A stretch of 64,000 nucleotides of DNA from contig JAETSB010000009.1 of assembly GCA_021769865.1 (NCBI GenBank), positions 1 through 64,000 of the forward strand, written 5' to 3'. The notes below the pieces were generated by a model. That model had not been told where the DNA came from, ran no database searches, and saw nothing but the letters and a program-made list of their open reading frames with translations. The DNA is from Oscillospiraceae bacterium. GTDB taxonomy: Bacteria > Bacillota > Clostridia > Oscillospirales > Oscillospiraceae. Positions 47,168-58,082 of the stretch are shown piece by piece (within the stretch, counting starts at the first letter, position 1; the number at the start of each line of letters is the position of its first letter). A program made the position numbers and the translations under genes.

Positions 47168-47207
47168 GACGGCATTCCTCCTTTGGACCGCCCGGCGGCG
47201 GCGCTCG

Positions 47208-47765
47208 TTACTTTCCGGCGTAGACCTCCGGCTTCAGCACGCCGATGTAGGGAATGTTCCGGTACATCTGGGCGTAGTCCAGGCCGTAGCCCACCACAAA
47301 CTCGTCGGGCACCGTGAAGCCGGAAAGGTCTGCCTGGATGGCCTTCTCCCGCCGGGCGGGCTTGTCCAGCAGGGTGACGATGGTGATGGACGCCGCGCCC
47401 TTGGTCAGGAAGTACTGCTTCAAAAAGGCCAGGGTGTTGCCGGAGTCCAGGATGTCCTCCACAATGATCAGGTGCCGCCCGGTGATGTCCTGCCGGAGGT
47501 CGTGGTCAATCTGCACCCGGCCGGAGGAGGCCGTCGAATTCCCGTAGGAGCTGACGGCGATAAACTCCACGTCGCTTTTCAGCTGGCAGGCCCGGACCAG
47601 GTCCGTCATGAAGACGAAGCTGCCCTTCAAGACCCCCAGAAACAGGGGCTTCTTCCCCTGGAACCTCTCATAGAGCTCCTCTCCCATCTGGGCCACCCGG
47701 GTCTTCAGCTCCTCCTCGGTCACCAGTACCTTCAGGATATCTTGCTCCATTTCACTGCGCATCAT
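47208..47765 (-). CDS. hpt: Hypoxanthine phosphoribosyltransferase
   Basis: [32 protein letters not shown]. Confidence 0.95.
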   Translation of the reverse strand: MMRSEMEQDILKVLVTEEELKTRVAQMGEELYERFQGKKPLFLGVLKGSFVFMTDLVRACQLKSDVEFIAVSSYGNSTASSGRVQIDHDLRQDITGRHLIIVEDILDSGNTLAFLKQYFLTKGAASITIVTLLDKPARREKAIQADLSGFTVPDEFVVGYGLDYAQMYRNIPYIGVLKPEVYAGK

Positions 47766-49143
47766 GTCCGTCCTCCTCAATCTGTTTTTCTGTTTCCTCA
47801 ATTTTTATAAACCAGGGCAAGCCGCCCGACCGCGCAAAGGCCGTATCCACACCCAGCCGCCACACGGCGGCCAGTTTTCCTCCCACGTAAACGGCGGGCA
47901 GGCGGTCCCGCTCCTCCGGGGAAATTCCGCGGTCCAGACAGAGGCGCTTCACGGTCCGCGCCCCATGGGCCCCGGGCAGAGTCAGCCGGTTCCCCGGCGG
48001 GCAGGGGGCCACAGTCACCGCCGGGCTCTCCCCCGGCTTTTCCCGCCAGAAGAGGGCGATCCCCTCTCCGTCCCCCCGTCGGTCCAGCAGGGTCAGCGTG
48101 TAATCTCCCCAGCGGAGGGGACTGTCCGGCAAAAGCCGGATCTCCGCCAGGTCCTGGGGCCTGGTCTCCAGAATCAGCCGCCCACGGCCATAGCGGGCGG
48201 TAACGCCATGAGGGAGGCTGAGCCGCCCCTCTTTCTCCCAAGCCGCGCGGCGGGTCAGGTTCATCAGCGCCTCCAGGTGGGCCGCCCCAATGTCCCTCCG
48301 CCCCACGCCCAGGAGGTCGAAGAGCCGCAGAAGTATCCGGGGCCGCACCGCCTCCGGGGCCTCCGCCAAGGCGTCCATAGGGAGGGTCACCCGGCCCTCC
48401 CGAACCTCCGCCTGAGCCGCGTGGGCAACGGCCTCCTCTTCCAAAGAACGGTCCACCTCTCGGAGTCTTTGGGCAGCTTGGCCAATATGCTCCACCGCCC
48501 GGGGGTTCAATTCTTTCAAAAGCGGCATTACTTGGAGCCGCAGCAGGTTCCGGGCGGCGATCTCCGGGTCCGCGTTGGTCTCGTCCTCCACATGGGGGAC
48601 GTTCCACCGGGCGGCGTAAGCCTCCAGCTCCTCCCGGGTCACGCCCAGCAGCGGGCGGCAAAGCCCGTCCCGCTCCCAATCCATTCCCGTCAGGCCCCTG
48701 AGGCCCGTCCCCCGAATCAGGTTCAGCAGGACCGTCTCGGCGTTGTCGTCCGCGTGATGGGCGGTGTAAAGGCGTTCGCATTTCATCTCCTCCGCCGCCC
48801 GGCGCAGGAAGGCGTACCGCAGAGTCCGGGCGGCTTCCTCCACGGAAAGGCCCTCCCGCTTTGCGTATTCCCGGACGTCTCCCCGGCCCACGGTCAAGGG
48901 AATTCCCCATTGTTCGCAGGTCTCCCGGACAAATTCCTCGTCCCGGTCCGCCGCCCCGCCCCTCAGCCGGTGGTTGAAGTGAGCGGCGACAAGCCGTCCG
49001 CCCCGCTCTTTACACCACGCGTCCAGCATATGGAGCAGGCACATGGAGTCCAGCCCTCCAGAGACGGCGCAGAGGACCTTCTCCCCCTGCTTCGGCAGGA
49101 CGGCGCGGGGAGTCCGCTCCAGAAGCTCAGTCCTCGTCGTCAT
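47752..49143 (-). CDS. tilS: tRNA(Ile)-lysidine synthase
   Basis: CAVSGGLDSMCLLHML; AAHFNHRLRG; TAHHADDNAETVLLNLIRGTGLRGLTGM. Confidence 0.94.
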   Translation of the reverse strand: MTTRTELLERTPRAVLPKQGEKVLCAVSGGLDSMCLLHMLDAWCKERGGRLVAAHFNHRLRGGAADRDEEFVRETCEQWGIPLTVGRGDVREYAKREGLSVEEAARTLRYAFLRRAAEEMKCERLYTAHHADDNAETVLLNLIRGTGLRGLTGMDWERDGLCRPLLGVTREELEAYAARWNVPHVEDETNADPEIAARNLLRLQVMPLLKELNPRAVEHIGQAAQRLREVDRSLEEEAVAHAAQAEVREGRVTLPMDALAEAPEAVRPRILLRLFDLLGVGRRDIGAAHLEALMNLTRRAAWEKEGRLSLPHGVTARYGRGRLILETRPQDLAEIRLLPDSPLRWGDYTLTLLDRRGDGEGIALFWREKPGESPAVTVAPCPPGNRLTLPGAHGARTVKRLCLDRGISPEERDRLPAVYVGGKLAAVWRLGVDTAFARSGGLPWFIKIEETEKQIEEDGHDAQ

Positions 49144-50470
49144 ACCGCTTGTCCAGGGTGGAGAATTGGGTATACTCCGGCATCCAGCGGAGCTCTACCT
49201 TGCCGGTTTCCCCGTGGCGGTTCTTCGCTACGATACACTCCGCAATATTGTGCTTCTCCGAATCCTCATTGTAATAGTCGTCCCGGTACAAAAACAGCAC
49301 AATGTCCGCGTCCTGCTCGATGGCGCCGGACTCCCGGAGGTCCGAGAGCATGGGCCGCTTGTCGTCCCGCTTCTCATTGGCGCGGCTGAGCTGGCTCAGG
49401 CAGATCACCGGCACGTTCAGCTCCTTGGCCATGATCTTCAGCATCCGGGACATGTCGGACACCACCTGTTGGCGGTTCTCGCTCCGGTTGTTTCCCCCGG
49501 CGGAGGTCATCAGCTGGAGGTAGTCCACCACCACCAGGCTCAGGCCGTCCAGGCGGCGGCACTTGGCGTTCATGTCCGCCACGGACAGGAGGGGATTGTC
49601 GTCGATGCGGACGTCCAGCCGGTTCAGCACCGTGGCCGCCCCGGCGATCTTCTCCCAGTCCGTCTCCCGGAGGAGGCCGGTGCGCAGGCGGTTGTTCTCC
49701 ACCAGGGCCTCGGAGCTGAGGAGCCGCATGGCCAGCTGCTCCCGGGACATCTCCAGGGAGAACACCGCCACGGTCCCTCCCCCCTTGGCCACGTTCAGCG
49801 CCACGTTCAGCGCCAGAGAGGTCTTGCCCATGCCGGGCCGGGCCGCCAAGAGAATCAGGTCCGACTTGTTCAGGCCCGTAATCTTGTTGTCAATGGCGGA
49901 CAGGCCCGTAGACAGGCCCGGCAGGTGGTTCTCGTGCTCGCTCATCTCGCTGAGGCGGTCCAGCACGTCGGGGAGTACCTGCCCCAGGGACACCATCTCC
50001 TGGGCGCTCCGGCCCCGGCGGATGGCGTAGATCTTCTGTTCCGACGCCTCCAGAATCTCCCCGGCCTCGCCCATGCCCTCCTGGACCAGGGCGGTGATCT
50101 CCCCCGCCGCCTGGGCCACGGAGCGGAGCAGCGCCTTGTCCTGGACAATGGCGGCGTACTCCATGACGTTGGCGCTGGTGGGGGTAATCTCCATCAGCTG
50201 GGCCAGGTACGAGCGGGTGTTGTCGTCGGTGAGCCCGGCCTTCTCCATCTCCCCAAAAACGGTGATGCCGTCGATGGGCCGGGAGTAGTTGAACATGGTC
50301 AGGATGGTCTCGAAGATCTCCCGGTTCTGCCGGAGGTAAAAGTCCCCGGGCCGGAGCCGGTCCATCACGTTCTTCACGCAGTCCGGGTCAATGAGCATGG
50401 ACCCCAGCACCGCCTGCTCTCCCTCCAGGCTGTGGGGCATCTGGCGCAGGAGCAGGTCTTCGTTTGCCAT
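49127..50470 (-). CDS. dnaB: Replicative DNA helicase
   Basis: AARPGMGKTSLALNVA; VVDYLQLMTS; LSDLRESGAIEQDADIVLFLYRDDYY. Confidence 0.97.
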   Translation of the reverse strand: MANEDLLLRQMPHSLEGEQAVLGSMLIDPDCVKNVMDRLRPGDFYLRQNREIFETILTMFNYSRPIDGITVFGEMEKAGLTDDNTRSYLAQLMEITPTSANVMEYAAIVQDKALLRSVAQAAGEITALVQEGMGEAGEILEASEQKIYAIRRGRSAQEMVSLGQVLPDVLDRLSEMSEHENHLPGLSTGLSAIDNKITGLNKSDLILLAARPGMGKTSLALNVALNVAKGGGTVAVFSLEMSREQLAMRLLSSEALVENNRLRTGLLRETDWEKIAGAATVLNRLDVRIDDNPLLSVADMNAKCRRLDGLSLVVVDYLQLMTSAGGNNRSENRQQVVSDMSRMLKIMAKELNVPVICLSQLSRANEKRDDKRPMLSDLRESGAIEQDADIVLFLYRDDYYNEDSEKHNIAECIVAKNRHGETGKVELRWMPEYTQFSTLDKRYDDED

Positions 50471-50498
50471 GGCGAACCGCCTCCCTCTCTATCGGGCG

Positions 50499-50948
50499 TT
50501 ATTTTTCCTCAAACACGGATACGTAGACGGTGGCGACCACCTCAAAGCCCAGGCGGGCCTTGACCTCATAGTTGCCGAAGGACTTGATGGGCTCCTCCAG
50601 CACCAGCTTCTGCTTGGGGATGTCGATGCCGAACTGCTTCTGGAGCCCCTCGGAGATCTCCTTGGTGGTGACGGCGCCAAAGAGCTTGCCCCCCGCGCCC
50701 GCCCGGGCGGTGAGCTTCACCATGCACTCTTTGAGCTTTTCGGCGGTCTCCTCCGCCAGTGCCTTCTGGCGGGCTTCCTCGGCCTTTTTCGCCTTCTCCT
50801 TCAGGTTCATGGTGTTGATGGCGTCCGCCGTGGCGGGGACGGCGATCTTCCGGGGCAGGAGGAAGTTCCGGGCGTAGCCCTCGGAGACCTCCACCATCTG
50901 GCCCTTCTTGCCCTGGCCTTTGACATCCTGTTGTAAAATGACTTTCAT
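50499..50948 (-). CDS. rplI: 50S ribosomal protein L9
   Basis: MKVILQQDVKGQGKKGQMVEVSEGYARNFLLPRKIA. Confidence 0.97.
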   Translation of the reverse strand: MKVILQQDVKGQGKKGQMVEVSEGYARNFLLPRKIAVPATADAINTMNLKEKAKKAEEARQKALAEETAEKLKECMVKLTARAGAGGKLFGAVTTKEISEGLQKQFGIDIPKQKLVLEEPIKSFGNYEVKARLGFEVVATVYVSVFEEK

Positions 50949-50986
50949 ACTGAAAACTTCCTTTCTATCCTTAGACCAACGGTCCG

Positions 50987-52981
50987 TTATTTTTCAAAAT
51001 AAGCGTCAATGGCGCCGGTCAGCTTGTCCCGGACATCCAGGATGTCCCCGTTCTCGATCCGCCCCCCGGCGGTGGCGGAGTTGCCGCCGCCCCCCAGGGC
51101 CTCCAGGATCACCTGGACGTTGATCTCCCCCAGAGACCGGGCGCTCATCTGGATCGCCGACCCGCTGCGGTACACCACAAAGGAGGCCTTCACACCCCGC
51201 AGGGTCAGAAGCTCGTCCGCCGCCTGGGCAGCGGCCACCCGGTCCACGCCGTCCTGGCCCACCACGGCCAGGGCCACGTCCGGCCGGTACAGCTCCGCCT
51301 GGCGGATCACGTCGTACTTGGACACCATGCCGCTGAGATCCCCCTGGAAGAGCCGCTGCACGTCCGCCGTGTCGGCTCCCGCCCGGCGGAGGAAGGCCGC
51401 CGCCTCAAAGGTCCGGCCCCCGGTGCGGAGGGTGAAGTGCTTCGTGTCCAGCACGATGCCGGCCAGCAGCGCCTCCGCTTCCTCCCGCAGGAGGGTCGAG
51501 GGCTCGACCAGGTATTGCAGCAGCTCCGTCACCAGCTCCGACGCGGAGGAGGCGTAGGGCTCGTGGAAGCTGAAGGCGGCGTTTTCGATATAGCTGGCGG
51601 CCCGGCGGTGGTGGTCGATGACGGCCACCCGGCTGCTGGACTCCAGAATCTGGGGGCTCTCCACCAGGTCCGGCCGGTTGGTGTCCACCACCACCAGCAG
51701 CGTCCCGGGGCGCATCTTCACAAAGGCCTCCGCCGGGTTCACAAAGACCTCCTCGTACTCCGGCAGGCGGTGGAGCATGGCCAGCACGGACTGGGCGGCG
51801 TTCTTCTCCAGGTCAATGACGATCTGGGCCCGCCGGCCCAGCTTCCGGGCGGCGCAGCACACGCCTACGGCGGCGCCCACCGCGTCCATGTCGGCAAAGC
51901 TGTGGCCCATGACGTAGATGTCTGTGGAGTCCGCTAACAGCTCTCCCAGAGCGTTGGCCATGACCCGGGACTTCACCTTAGTGCGCTTTTCCGTGGTCTT
52001 GGCCCTTCCGCCGTAGAAGGCAAAGTCCGTCTTGCCCCGGACCACCGCCTGGTCGCCGCCCCGGCTCAGGGCCATCTCCAGGGAAAGGGCGGCATTCTTG
52101 TACAGCGCCGAGATGCCGTCCGCCTCCCGGCCCAGGCCGATGGAGAGGGTGGGGTGGCTACCCTCCCCCACCTTGATGTCCCGCATGGCGTCCAGGACGG
52201 AGAACTTCTCCTCCACAAAGTGGTTATAGTACTGCTCCTCAAAGAGGAACAGGTAGTGGTCCCGCTCCGTCTTGATGAGCAGGCCGTTTCCCACGGCGGT
52301 CCATGCGCTGAGCTTTTCGTCAATCTGCGCCAGCACGGCGCTGCGCTGGGTGTCGGCGCAGGCGTTCATCAGGTCCTCGTAGTTGTCCACCATGACAATG
52401 CCCACCACCAGGCGGGTGGCGTCAAAGTTCTCCCGGAGGCGGTCCATCTCCGTGGTGTCCACCCAGTAGGTGGTAGCGACTAAATTCTGCTCCCCGCCGC
52501 GGCCCTTGGCCCGGACCAGGCTGCCGTAGACCCGGAAGCGGCGGTTGTTCATGGAGACCCGCTCCGGGCACTCCTGCCGCCCCTCCAGCAGCCACTGGAC
52601 GGGAAACTCCGGCGCGGCGTCCTCCACCTTCATCTCAAAAAGGTGTTCCCGCACCCCGGCCAGCTGGAGGAAATTCTCGTTGCTCCAGATGACCTCCCCG
52701 GTGTCGGGGCGGAAAACCATGATGGGCAGGGGGGAATTGATGAGGGTGGACTTGCTGGCCGTGTCCACGTTTCCCGTCACATTGTCGATATACTGCAAAA
52801 CGCTCTGGCGGCGCTTTTTGTTGCTGCGGACGAAGTAGGCGTACAGCGCCACGGTGGCCACGCCCTCCGCCAGAGCCAGGGGCGGGCTGACGGTGACGGC
52901 GGCCAGGGTGAAGGCCAGGAGGCAGAGGAAATAAAATTGCAGGTTGGGCTCCAGCAGACGGGAGAGTTTCTTGTTGTTCAT
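50987..52981 (-). CDS. gdpP: GdpP-like cyclic-di-AMP phosphodiesterase (DHH/DHHA1)
   Basis: N-terminal TM pair; degenerate GGDEF region; GHSFADMDAVGAAVGV; VVDTNRPDLVE; VIDHHRRAAS. Confidence 0.93.
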   Translation of the reverse strand: MNNKKLSRLLEPNLQFYFLCLLAFTLAAVTVSPPLALAEGVATVALYAYFVRSNKKRRQSVLQYIDNVTGNVDTASKSTLINSPLPIMVFRPDTGEVIWSNENFLQLAGVREHLFEMKVEDAAPEFPVQWLLEGRQECPERVSMNNRRFRVYGSLVRAKGRGGEQNLVATTYWVDTTEMDRLRENFDATRLVVGIVMVDNYEDLMNACADTQRSAVLAQIDEKLSAWTAVGNGLLIKTERDHYLFLFEEQYYNHFVEEKFSVLDAMRDIKVGEGSHPTLSIGLGREADGISALYKNAALSLEMALSRGGDQAVVRGKTDFAFYGGRAKTTEKRTKVKSRVMANALGELLADSTDIYVMGHSFADMDAVGAAVGVCCAARKLGRRAQIVIDLEKNAAQSVLAMLHRLPEYEEVFVNPAEAFVKMRPGTLLVVVDTNRPDLVESPQILESSSRVAVIDHHRRAASYIENAAFSFHEPYASSASELVTELLQYLVEPSTLLREEAEALLAGIVLDTKHFTLRTGGRTFEAAAFLRRAGADTADVQRLFQGDLSGMVSKYDVIRQAELYRPDVALAVVGQDGVDRVAAAQAADELLTLRGVKASFVVYRSGSAIQMSARSLGEINVQVILEALGGGGNSATAGGRIENGDILDVRDKLTGAIDAYFEK

Positions 52982-53165
52982 ATCGCCGCTCCTTGATGAA
53001 GAAGTAAGCATGCCGATGGATTTTATTAGTATAGCAGTTTCCGCCGGAAAACACAAGTCTTGCGCCAGAGCAATTTTCCCCTTGACATTTCCCGGGTTTT
53101 CCTGTAAACTAAGCAACGTTGTAAAGCGGTGCGGCTTTACATGGCGGAAGGGGGCGCTTCTCGTG

Positions 53166-53531
53166 ATGAAGAATCAGACCTATCGCATGACGATGCTCTT
53201 CGATTTTTACGGCGAGCTCCTGACCGAGCGTCAGAAGGAGTTCTTCGACCTCTATTATAATGAGGACCTCTCCCTGGCCGAGATCGCGGAGAACGCCGGC
53301 ATCTCCCGCCAGGGCGTCCGGGACGTCATCGTCCGGGCGGAGGCCGCCATGCAGGAGGTGGAGGACAAGACCGGCATCATCAAGCGGTTTCTCGCCCGAA
53401 GCGCCCACGTGGACGCCATCGCCGCCGCCGCCGAGGAGATCTCCACCCTGAACTACCGCTATTACGAGGACCGGCGCCTGACGGAGCTGGCGGACACGAT
53501 CCGCCGGGAAGCCGCCGCCTTAAAGGAATGA
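53166..53531 (+). CDS. ylxM: YlxM/p13-family DNA-binding protein
   Basis: MLFDFYGELLTERQKEFFDLYYNEDLSLAEIAENAGISRQGVRDVI; upstream of ffh. Confidence 0.93.
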   Translation: MKNQTYRMTMLFDFYGELLTERQKEFFDLYYNEDLSLAEIAENAGISRQGVRDVIVRAEAAMQEVEDKTGIIKRFLARSAHVDAIAAAAEEISTLNYRYYEDRRLTELADTIRREAAALKE

Positions 53532-53535
53532 GCAT

Positions 53536-54909
53536 ATGGCATTTGAAGGATTGACCGATAAACTGAACGCCGCCTTTAAGCGCCTCCGGGGCAAGGGCCG
53601 CCTGACGGAAAACGACGTCCGGGAGGCCATGCGGGAGGTCCGCCTGGCCCTGCTGGAGGCCGACGTCAGCTACAAGGTGGTCAAGGAGTTCGTGGCCTCT
53701 GTCACGGAGCGGGCCGTGGGCAGCGACGTGCTGGACAGCCTCACCCCCGCTCAGCAGGTGGTGAAGATCGTCAATGAGGAGCTGACAAACCTCATGGGCG
53801 GCGCCGGGGCCAAGCTCACCATGGCCAACAGCGGCCCCACCGTCGTGATGATGGTGGGCCTCCAGGGCGCGGGCAAGACCACCACCACCGCCAAGCTGGG
53901 CGGTTTGATGCGCAAGCAGTACCAGAAGCGGCCGCTGCTGGCCGCCTGCGACGTATACCGCCCCGCCGCCATCGAGCAGTTAAAGGTGGTGGGCGGGCAG
54001 CTGGACCTCCCGGTCTTCGAGGAGGGCCAGGGAGACCCGGTGGAGATTGCGGCCGACGCCATCCGCCACGCCCGGGACCACGGCAGCGACATGGTGTTCC
54101 TGGACACCGCCGGACGGCTCCACGTGGACGAGAACCTGATGGACGAGCTGAAACGGATGAAAGCCGCCGTTCATCCCAATGAGATTTTACTGGTCGTGGA
54201 CGCCATGACCGGCCAGGACGCGGTGAACGCCGCCGGCGCCTTTGACGAGGCCCTGGGCATTGACGGCGTCATCCTCACCAAGCTGGACGGCGACGCTCGG
54301 GGCGGCGCGGCCCTGTCCATCCGGGCGGCCACGGGAAAGCCCATCAAATTCGCGGGCACCGGCGAGAAGCTGGACATGATCGAGCCCTTCCACCCGGACC
54401 GCATGGCCTCCCGCATTCTGGGCATGGGCGACATGCTCTCCTTCATCGAGAAGGCGGAGCAGGCCTATGACGAAAAGCAGGCCGCCAAGATCGAGGAGAA
54501 GCTGCGGAAAAACCGCTTCACCCTCCAGGACTATTACGACCAGCTCCAGCAGCTGAAGAACATGGGGGACCTGAGCCAGCTGCTGGGCATGATGCCCGGG
54601 AATTTGGGCAAGCAGATGCAGGGCGCGTCCATCGACGAGAAGGCCATGGCCCGGACCGAGGCCATCATCCTCTCCATGACCCCCCTGGAGCGGGAGAATC
54701 CCCAGGTGCTGAACGCCAGCCGGAAAAAGCGCATCGCCGCCGGCTGCGGCCTGGAGGTGGTGGACGTGAACCGGCTGCTGAAGCAGTTCGACATGATGCG
54801 GGAACTCACAAAGCAGATGACCAAGGGCGGGCGGATTCCCGGCCTCGGCGGCATGGGAAAGGCCCCCTCCCGGCTTCACGGCTTCGGCCGGAAGAAGCGG
54901 TTTCGCTAA
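53536..54909 (+). CDS. ffh: Signal recognition particle protein
   Basis: [49 protein letters not shown]; Met-rich M domain. Confidence 0.97.
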   Translation: MAFEGLTDKLNAAFKRLRGKGRLTENDVREAMREVRLALLEADVSYKVVKEFVASVTERAVGSDVLDSLTPAQQVVKIVNEELTNLMGGAGAKLTMANSGPTVVMMVGLQGAGKTTTTAKLGGLMRKQYQKRPLLAACDVYRPAAIEQLKVVGGQLDLPVFEEGQGDPVEIAADAIRHARDHGSDMVFLDTAGRLHVDENLMDELKRMKAAVHPNEILLVVDAMTGQDAVNAAGAFDEALGIDGVILTKLDGDARGGAALSIRAATGKPIKFAGTGEKLDMIEPFHPDRMASRILGMGDMLSFIEKAEQAYDEKQAAKIEEKLRKNRFTLQDYYDQLQQLKNMGDLSQLLGMMPGNLGKQMQGASIDEKAMARTEAIILSMTPLERENPQVLNASRKKRIAAGCGLEVVDVNRLLKQFDMMRELTKQMTKGGRIPGLGGMGKAPSRLHGFGRKKRFR

Positions 54910-54995
54910 GCTATAAGTGCGGAGCATTTGAAGGCTTTCAATGCAGCATTTATAATATAATCTCTATTTTTCAAAATTTTTGGAGGTACAACAGC

Positions 54996-55235
54996 ATGGT
55001 TAAGATCAGACTGCGCCGCATGGGCGCGAAGAAGGCTCCCTTCTACCGGGTCGTGGTGGCGGACTCCCGCTTCCCCCGGGACGGCCGCTTCATTGAGGAG
55101 ATCGGTACGTACAACCCCTGCGTCTCCCCTGCGGAAATCAAGATCGACGCGGAGCGGGCCCAGGCCTGGATCAAGTCCGGCGCCCAGCCCACCGACACCG
55201 TCCGGGCTCTGCTGAAAAAAGTGGACGTCCTCTGA
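54996..55235 (+). CDS. rpsP: 30S ribosomal protein S16
   Basis: [41 protein letters not shown]. Confidence 0.97.
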   Translation: MVKIRLRRMGAKKAPFYRVVVADSRFPRDGRFIEEIGTYNPCVSPAEIKIDAERAQAWIKSGAQPTDTVRALLKKVDVL

Positions 55236-55250
55236 TCCGGAGGGCGGCGC

Positions 55251-55484
55251 ATGAAGGACTTGCTGCTCTATATCGCCCGGAACCTGGTGGACGACCCGGA
55301 CGCGGTCACGGTTACGGAGACCGCCTCCGGCGATCAGGAACTGACCCTGGAGCTGCGCGTCGCCCCCGACGACATGGGGAAAGTCATCGGGCGGCAGGGC
55401 CGCATCGCCAAGGAGATCCGCACCCTGGTCCGCTCCCGCGCCCAGCGGGAGGGCGTCAAGGTCTCCGTCGATATCATGGATTAA
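55251..55484 (+). CDS. khpA: KH-domain RNA-binding protein
   Basis: DMGKVIGRQGRIAKEIRTLVRSRA; downstream of rpsP. Confidence 0.93.
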   Translation: MKDLLLYIARNLVDDPDAVTVTETASGDQELTLELRVAPDDMGKVIGRQGRIAKEIRTLVRSRAQREGVKVSVDIMD

Positions 55485-55518
55485 AAAGACCGGCGTGGAA
55501 TTCCACGCCGGTCTTTTT
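55483..55518 (+). terminator. Intrinsic terminator
   Basis: AAAAAGACCGGCGTGGAATTCCACGCCGGTCTTTTT palindrome. Confidence 0.9.
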
Positions 55519-55602
55519 GTGCCTCATGTCAGTAAAACTACGTTGCCGTCGCTTCAGCCTGGTCTACAGCCAGACACGCAGAGCGCATAAAAGCTCTTTT
55601 GC

Positions 55603-56820
55603 TTACTTTTCTCTCGAGAAAAGTAAGTCCGCCGCGAGGGCGTCCGCCAGGGCCTCCAGGCCCTGCCGCTGGGCCTCCTTCACGGAGGATTTCAGGCTGA
55701 CGGTGCCCTCCAGCACGGTCATGTCCTTCATGACCCCCAGCAGCTCCGCCATCTGCTTGCCGGACACGGGAGCCCAGGTGCCGTTCTCAATGAGGCCCAC
55801 CGTCCGGTTCCGCAGGCCGTGGGACTTCAAATCCCGGAGGAGGTTCTCCATGGGCGTGTAGATCTCCCCGTTGTAGGTAGCGGAGGCAAAGACCAGATGG
55901 CTGCACCGGAACGCCTCGGCCACCAGCTCGGAGACATGGGTGTGGGACACGTCATAGAGCCGCACGTCCCGCACGCCCTTCTCCGCCAGCCGGGCCGCCA
56001 GGATCTCGGCGGCGTTCTCCGTGTTGCCGTAGATGGAGCCGCAGAAGATGGCGGCGGTTCGGTCCTCGGGGGTGTAGCTGCTCCAGCGCTGGTACTTCTC
56101 CACAAACCAGCCGACGTCCTTCCGCCAGATGGGGCCGTGGAGGGGGCAGAGGTACTGAATCTCCAAGCCCGCCGCCTTTTTCAGCAGGGTCTGGACCTGG
56201 GCGCCGTACTTGCCCACGATGTTCGTATAGTACCGCCGGGCGTCGGGCAGCCACTCCGCCTCGAAGTTCACCTCGTCGGCGAAAATGTTCCCGTTCAGCG
56301 CGCCGAAGGTGCCGAAGGCGTCGGCGGAGAAGAGGACCTTCTCTGTCGTGTCATAGGTCACCATGACCTCCGGCCAGTGGACCATGGGGGCCATGACGAA
56401 GGTGAGGGTATGCCGCCCGGTGGAGAGGGTGTCCCCCTCCTTCACAGTGAGGCAGCGGTCCGTGACGTCCGCGTCGAAGAACTGGCCGATCATGGAGATG
56501 GCCTTGGCGCTGGCCGCCACCTGGGCCTCCGGGTGGGTGCGGAGCACCGCCCCCAGGGTGGAGCAGTGGTCCGGCTCCATGTGATTGACGATGATATAGT
56601 CCAGGGGGCGGCCCTGGAGGGCGTGCTCCAGGTTCTCGTAGAAATGGGCCCCCACGGCGCTGTCCGCCGTGTCCAGCAGAACGGTCTTCTCGTCCAGCAC
56701 CAGATAGGAGTTGTAGCTGACGCCCCGGGGGACGGGGAACACGTTCTCAAACAGGCTGAGCCGCCGGTCGGACCCGCCGATGAGCAGGATGTCGGATGTA
56801 ATATTGCGCACGTTGTACAT
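55603..56820 (-). CDS. FprA-type flavodiiron protein
   Basis: NHMEPDHCSTLGAVL metal ligands; C-terminal flavodoxin domain FCGSIYGNTENAAE. Confidence 0.93.
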   Translation of the reverse strand: MYNVRNITSDILLIGGSDRRLSLFENVFPVPRGVSYNSYLVLDEKTVLLDTADSAVGAHFYENLEHALQGRPLDYIIVNHMEPDHCSTLGAVLRTHPEAQVAASAKAISMIGQFFDADVTDRCLTVKEGDTLSTGRHTLTFVMAPMVHWPEVMVTYDTTEKVLFSADAFGTFGALNGNIFADEVNFEAEWLPDARRYYTNIVGKYGAQVQTLLKKAAGLEIQYLCPLHGPIWRKDVGWFVEKYQRWSSYTPEDRTAAIFCGSIYGNTENAAEILAARLAEKGVRDVRLYDVSHTHVSELVAEAFRCSHLVFASATYNGEIYTPMENLLRDLKSHGLRNRTVGLIENGTWAPVSGKQMAELLGVMKDMTVLEGTVSLKSSVKEAQRQGLEALADALAADLLFSREK

Positions 56821-56930
56821 AACGCTTGTCCTCCTTAATAGCTTACCGCTTTTGCAAGGTTAATCTACCCCAATTTCCCCGGCTTGTCAAGAGAGAAGAA
56901 GGGCGCGCCGGTCAGGCGCGTCCTTGTGTA

Positions 56931-57545
56931 TTATTCCAGGAACTGCGACGGGTCCCGCAGGGCCTCCGCCGTCTCCGCCGGAACGGCCATGGTGAAGGTC
57001 AGGAGATCCCCCAGATCCACGTTCAGCAGGGAGGGCAGGTCCTCCAGAATCACCAGGGTCACCACGTCCTTTTCCGCGGAAACCGTGAAGCGAACCAGCT
57101 CCTCATACTTCCGGTCCTCCTCCTTCTGGCCCGCCTTCAAGGTCTCCTGCTGGCAGTAGACATAGCTGTACGCCGGGTCACCAGGGTCCTCGGTCAGCCG
57201 GTCTCCCCAGCTGCCGTCGTCGCTGAGGAGGTCGTCCAGGGCCTTGACCTGTTCCGGGTCCGTGACGGTCCCAACCTCCACAATGGCGGTCTCTTCGTCC
57301 GAGACGTCTAAAATTTTCCAGTAGTGGTCCTTCTCCGCGCCGTTCTCGTCCCGGTGGTCCCAGGCGTCCTGGAACCTGTCCAAAGCGTCACTCCAGTCGT
57401 CCTCCAGCTCCTCCATGGACTCGTCCCAGCCCTTCTGAAATTCCTTTTGGAATTCCTCGTCCTTCGGGGAGGTTACCATACAGCCGGACAACAGGGACAG
57501 GCTCATGACCAGGGCGCAAAGGTTCAAAAGTCGTTTTTTCATCAT
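56931..57545 (-). CDS. Hypothetical lipoprotein
   Basis: Lipobox LSLLSGC after Lys-rich start. Confidence 0.7.
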   Translation of the reverse strand: MMKKRLLNLCALVMSLSLLSGCMVTSPKDEEFQKEFQKGWDESMEELEDDWSDALDRFQDAWDHRDENGAEKDHYWKILDVSDEETAIVEVGTVTDPEQVKALDDLLSDDGSWGDRLTEDPGDPAYSYVYCQQETLKAGQKEEDRKYEELVRFTVSAEKDVVTLVILEDLPSLLNVDLGDLLTFTMAVPAETAEALRDPSQFLE

Positions 57546-57558
57546 GTACTCCTTACTG

Positions 57559-58044
57559 TCAAATCAGCAGATTGAATAAACCGAGAGTGATCGCCGTGGT
57601 AATCGCCGCCGCGATGACCAGCCCCAAAAAGATGGCGGGCAGGGCGTGGCGCATCCGGATATCCAGCACGGAGGCCACCAGCGCCCCGGTCCAGGCCCCG
57701 GTTCCCGGCAGAGGGACGCCCACCAGGATCACCAGCCCCAGAAGCCGGTACTTCCGCACCAGCCGCCCCTTGAGGTGGGCCCGGCGCTCCAGCCAGGCGA
57801 TTTTGGGCCCGAAGAAGCGGGTGCCCCGGAGCCAGTCCGCCGCCCGCCGCCCCAGCAGGATGATAAAGGGCGCGGGCACCAGATTTCCGGCAATGGCGGC
57901 CGCGCAGGCCAGGGCCGTGGGCAGTCCCGCGGCGACGCCCGCCGGAATGGCCCCCCGGAGCTCGATCACCGGGGCCATGGCCACCAGGAAGGTCATCAGC
58001 AGCTCGTGGGTCTGTGTTTCCAAAAAAGTCTCTGAGAGCAGCAT
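57559..58044 (-). CDS. Small multidrug export-like membrane protein (COG2426-like)
   Basis: MAPVIELRGAIPAGVAAGLP; several TM segments. Confidence 0.8.
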   Translation of the reverse strand: MLLSETFLETQTHELLMTFLVAMAPVIELRGAIPAGVAAGLPTALACAAAIAGNLVPAPFIILLGRRAADWLRGTRFFGPKIAWLERRAHLKGRLVRKYRLLGLVILVGVPLPGTGAWTGALVASVLDIRMRHALPAIFLGLVIAAAITTAITLGLFNLLI

Positions 58045-58082
58045 AGGGTTCCTCCATAAAGAATGGCATGATGGAACCTAGT

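Noticed and set aside
44579-47317. 912-aa plus-strand ORF opposite AraC and ftsH
   Set aside because: Antisense shadow; the reverse-strand genes carry complete family motifs.
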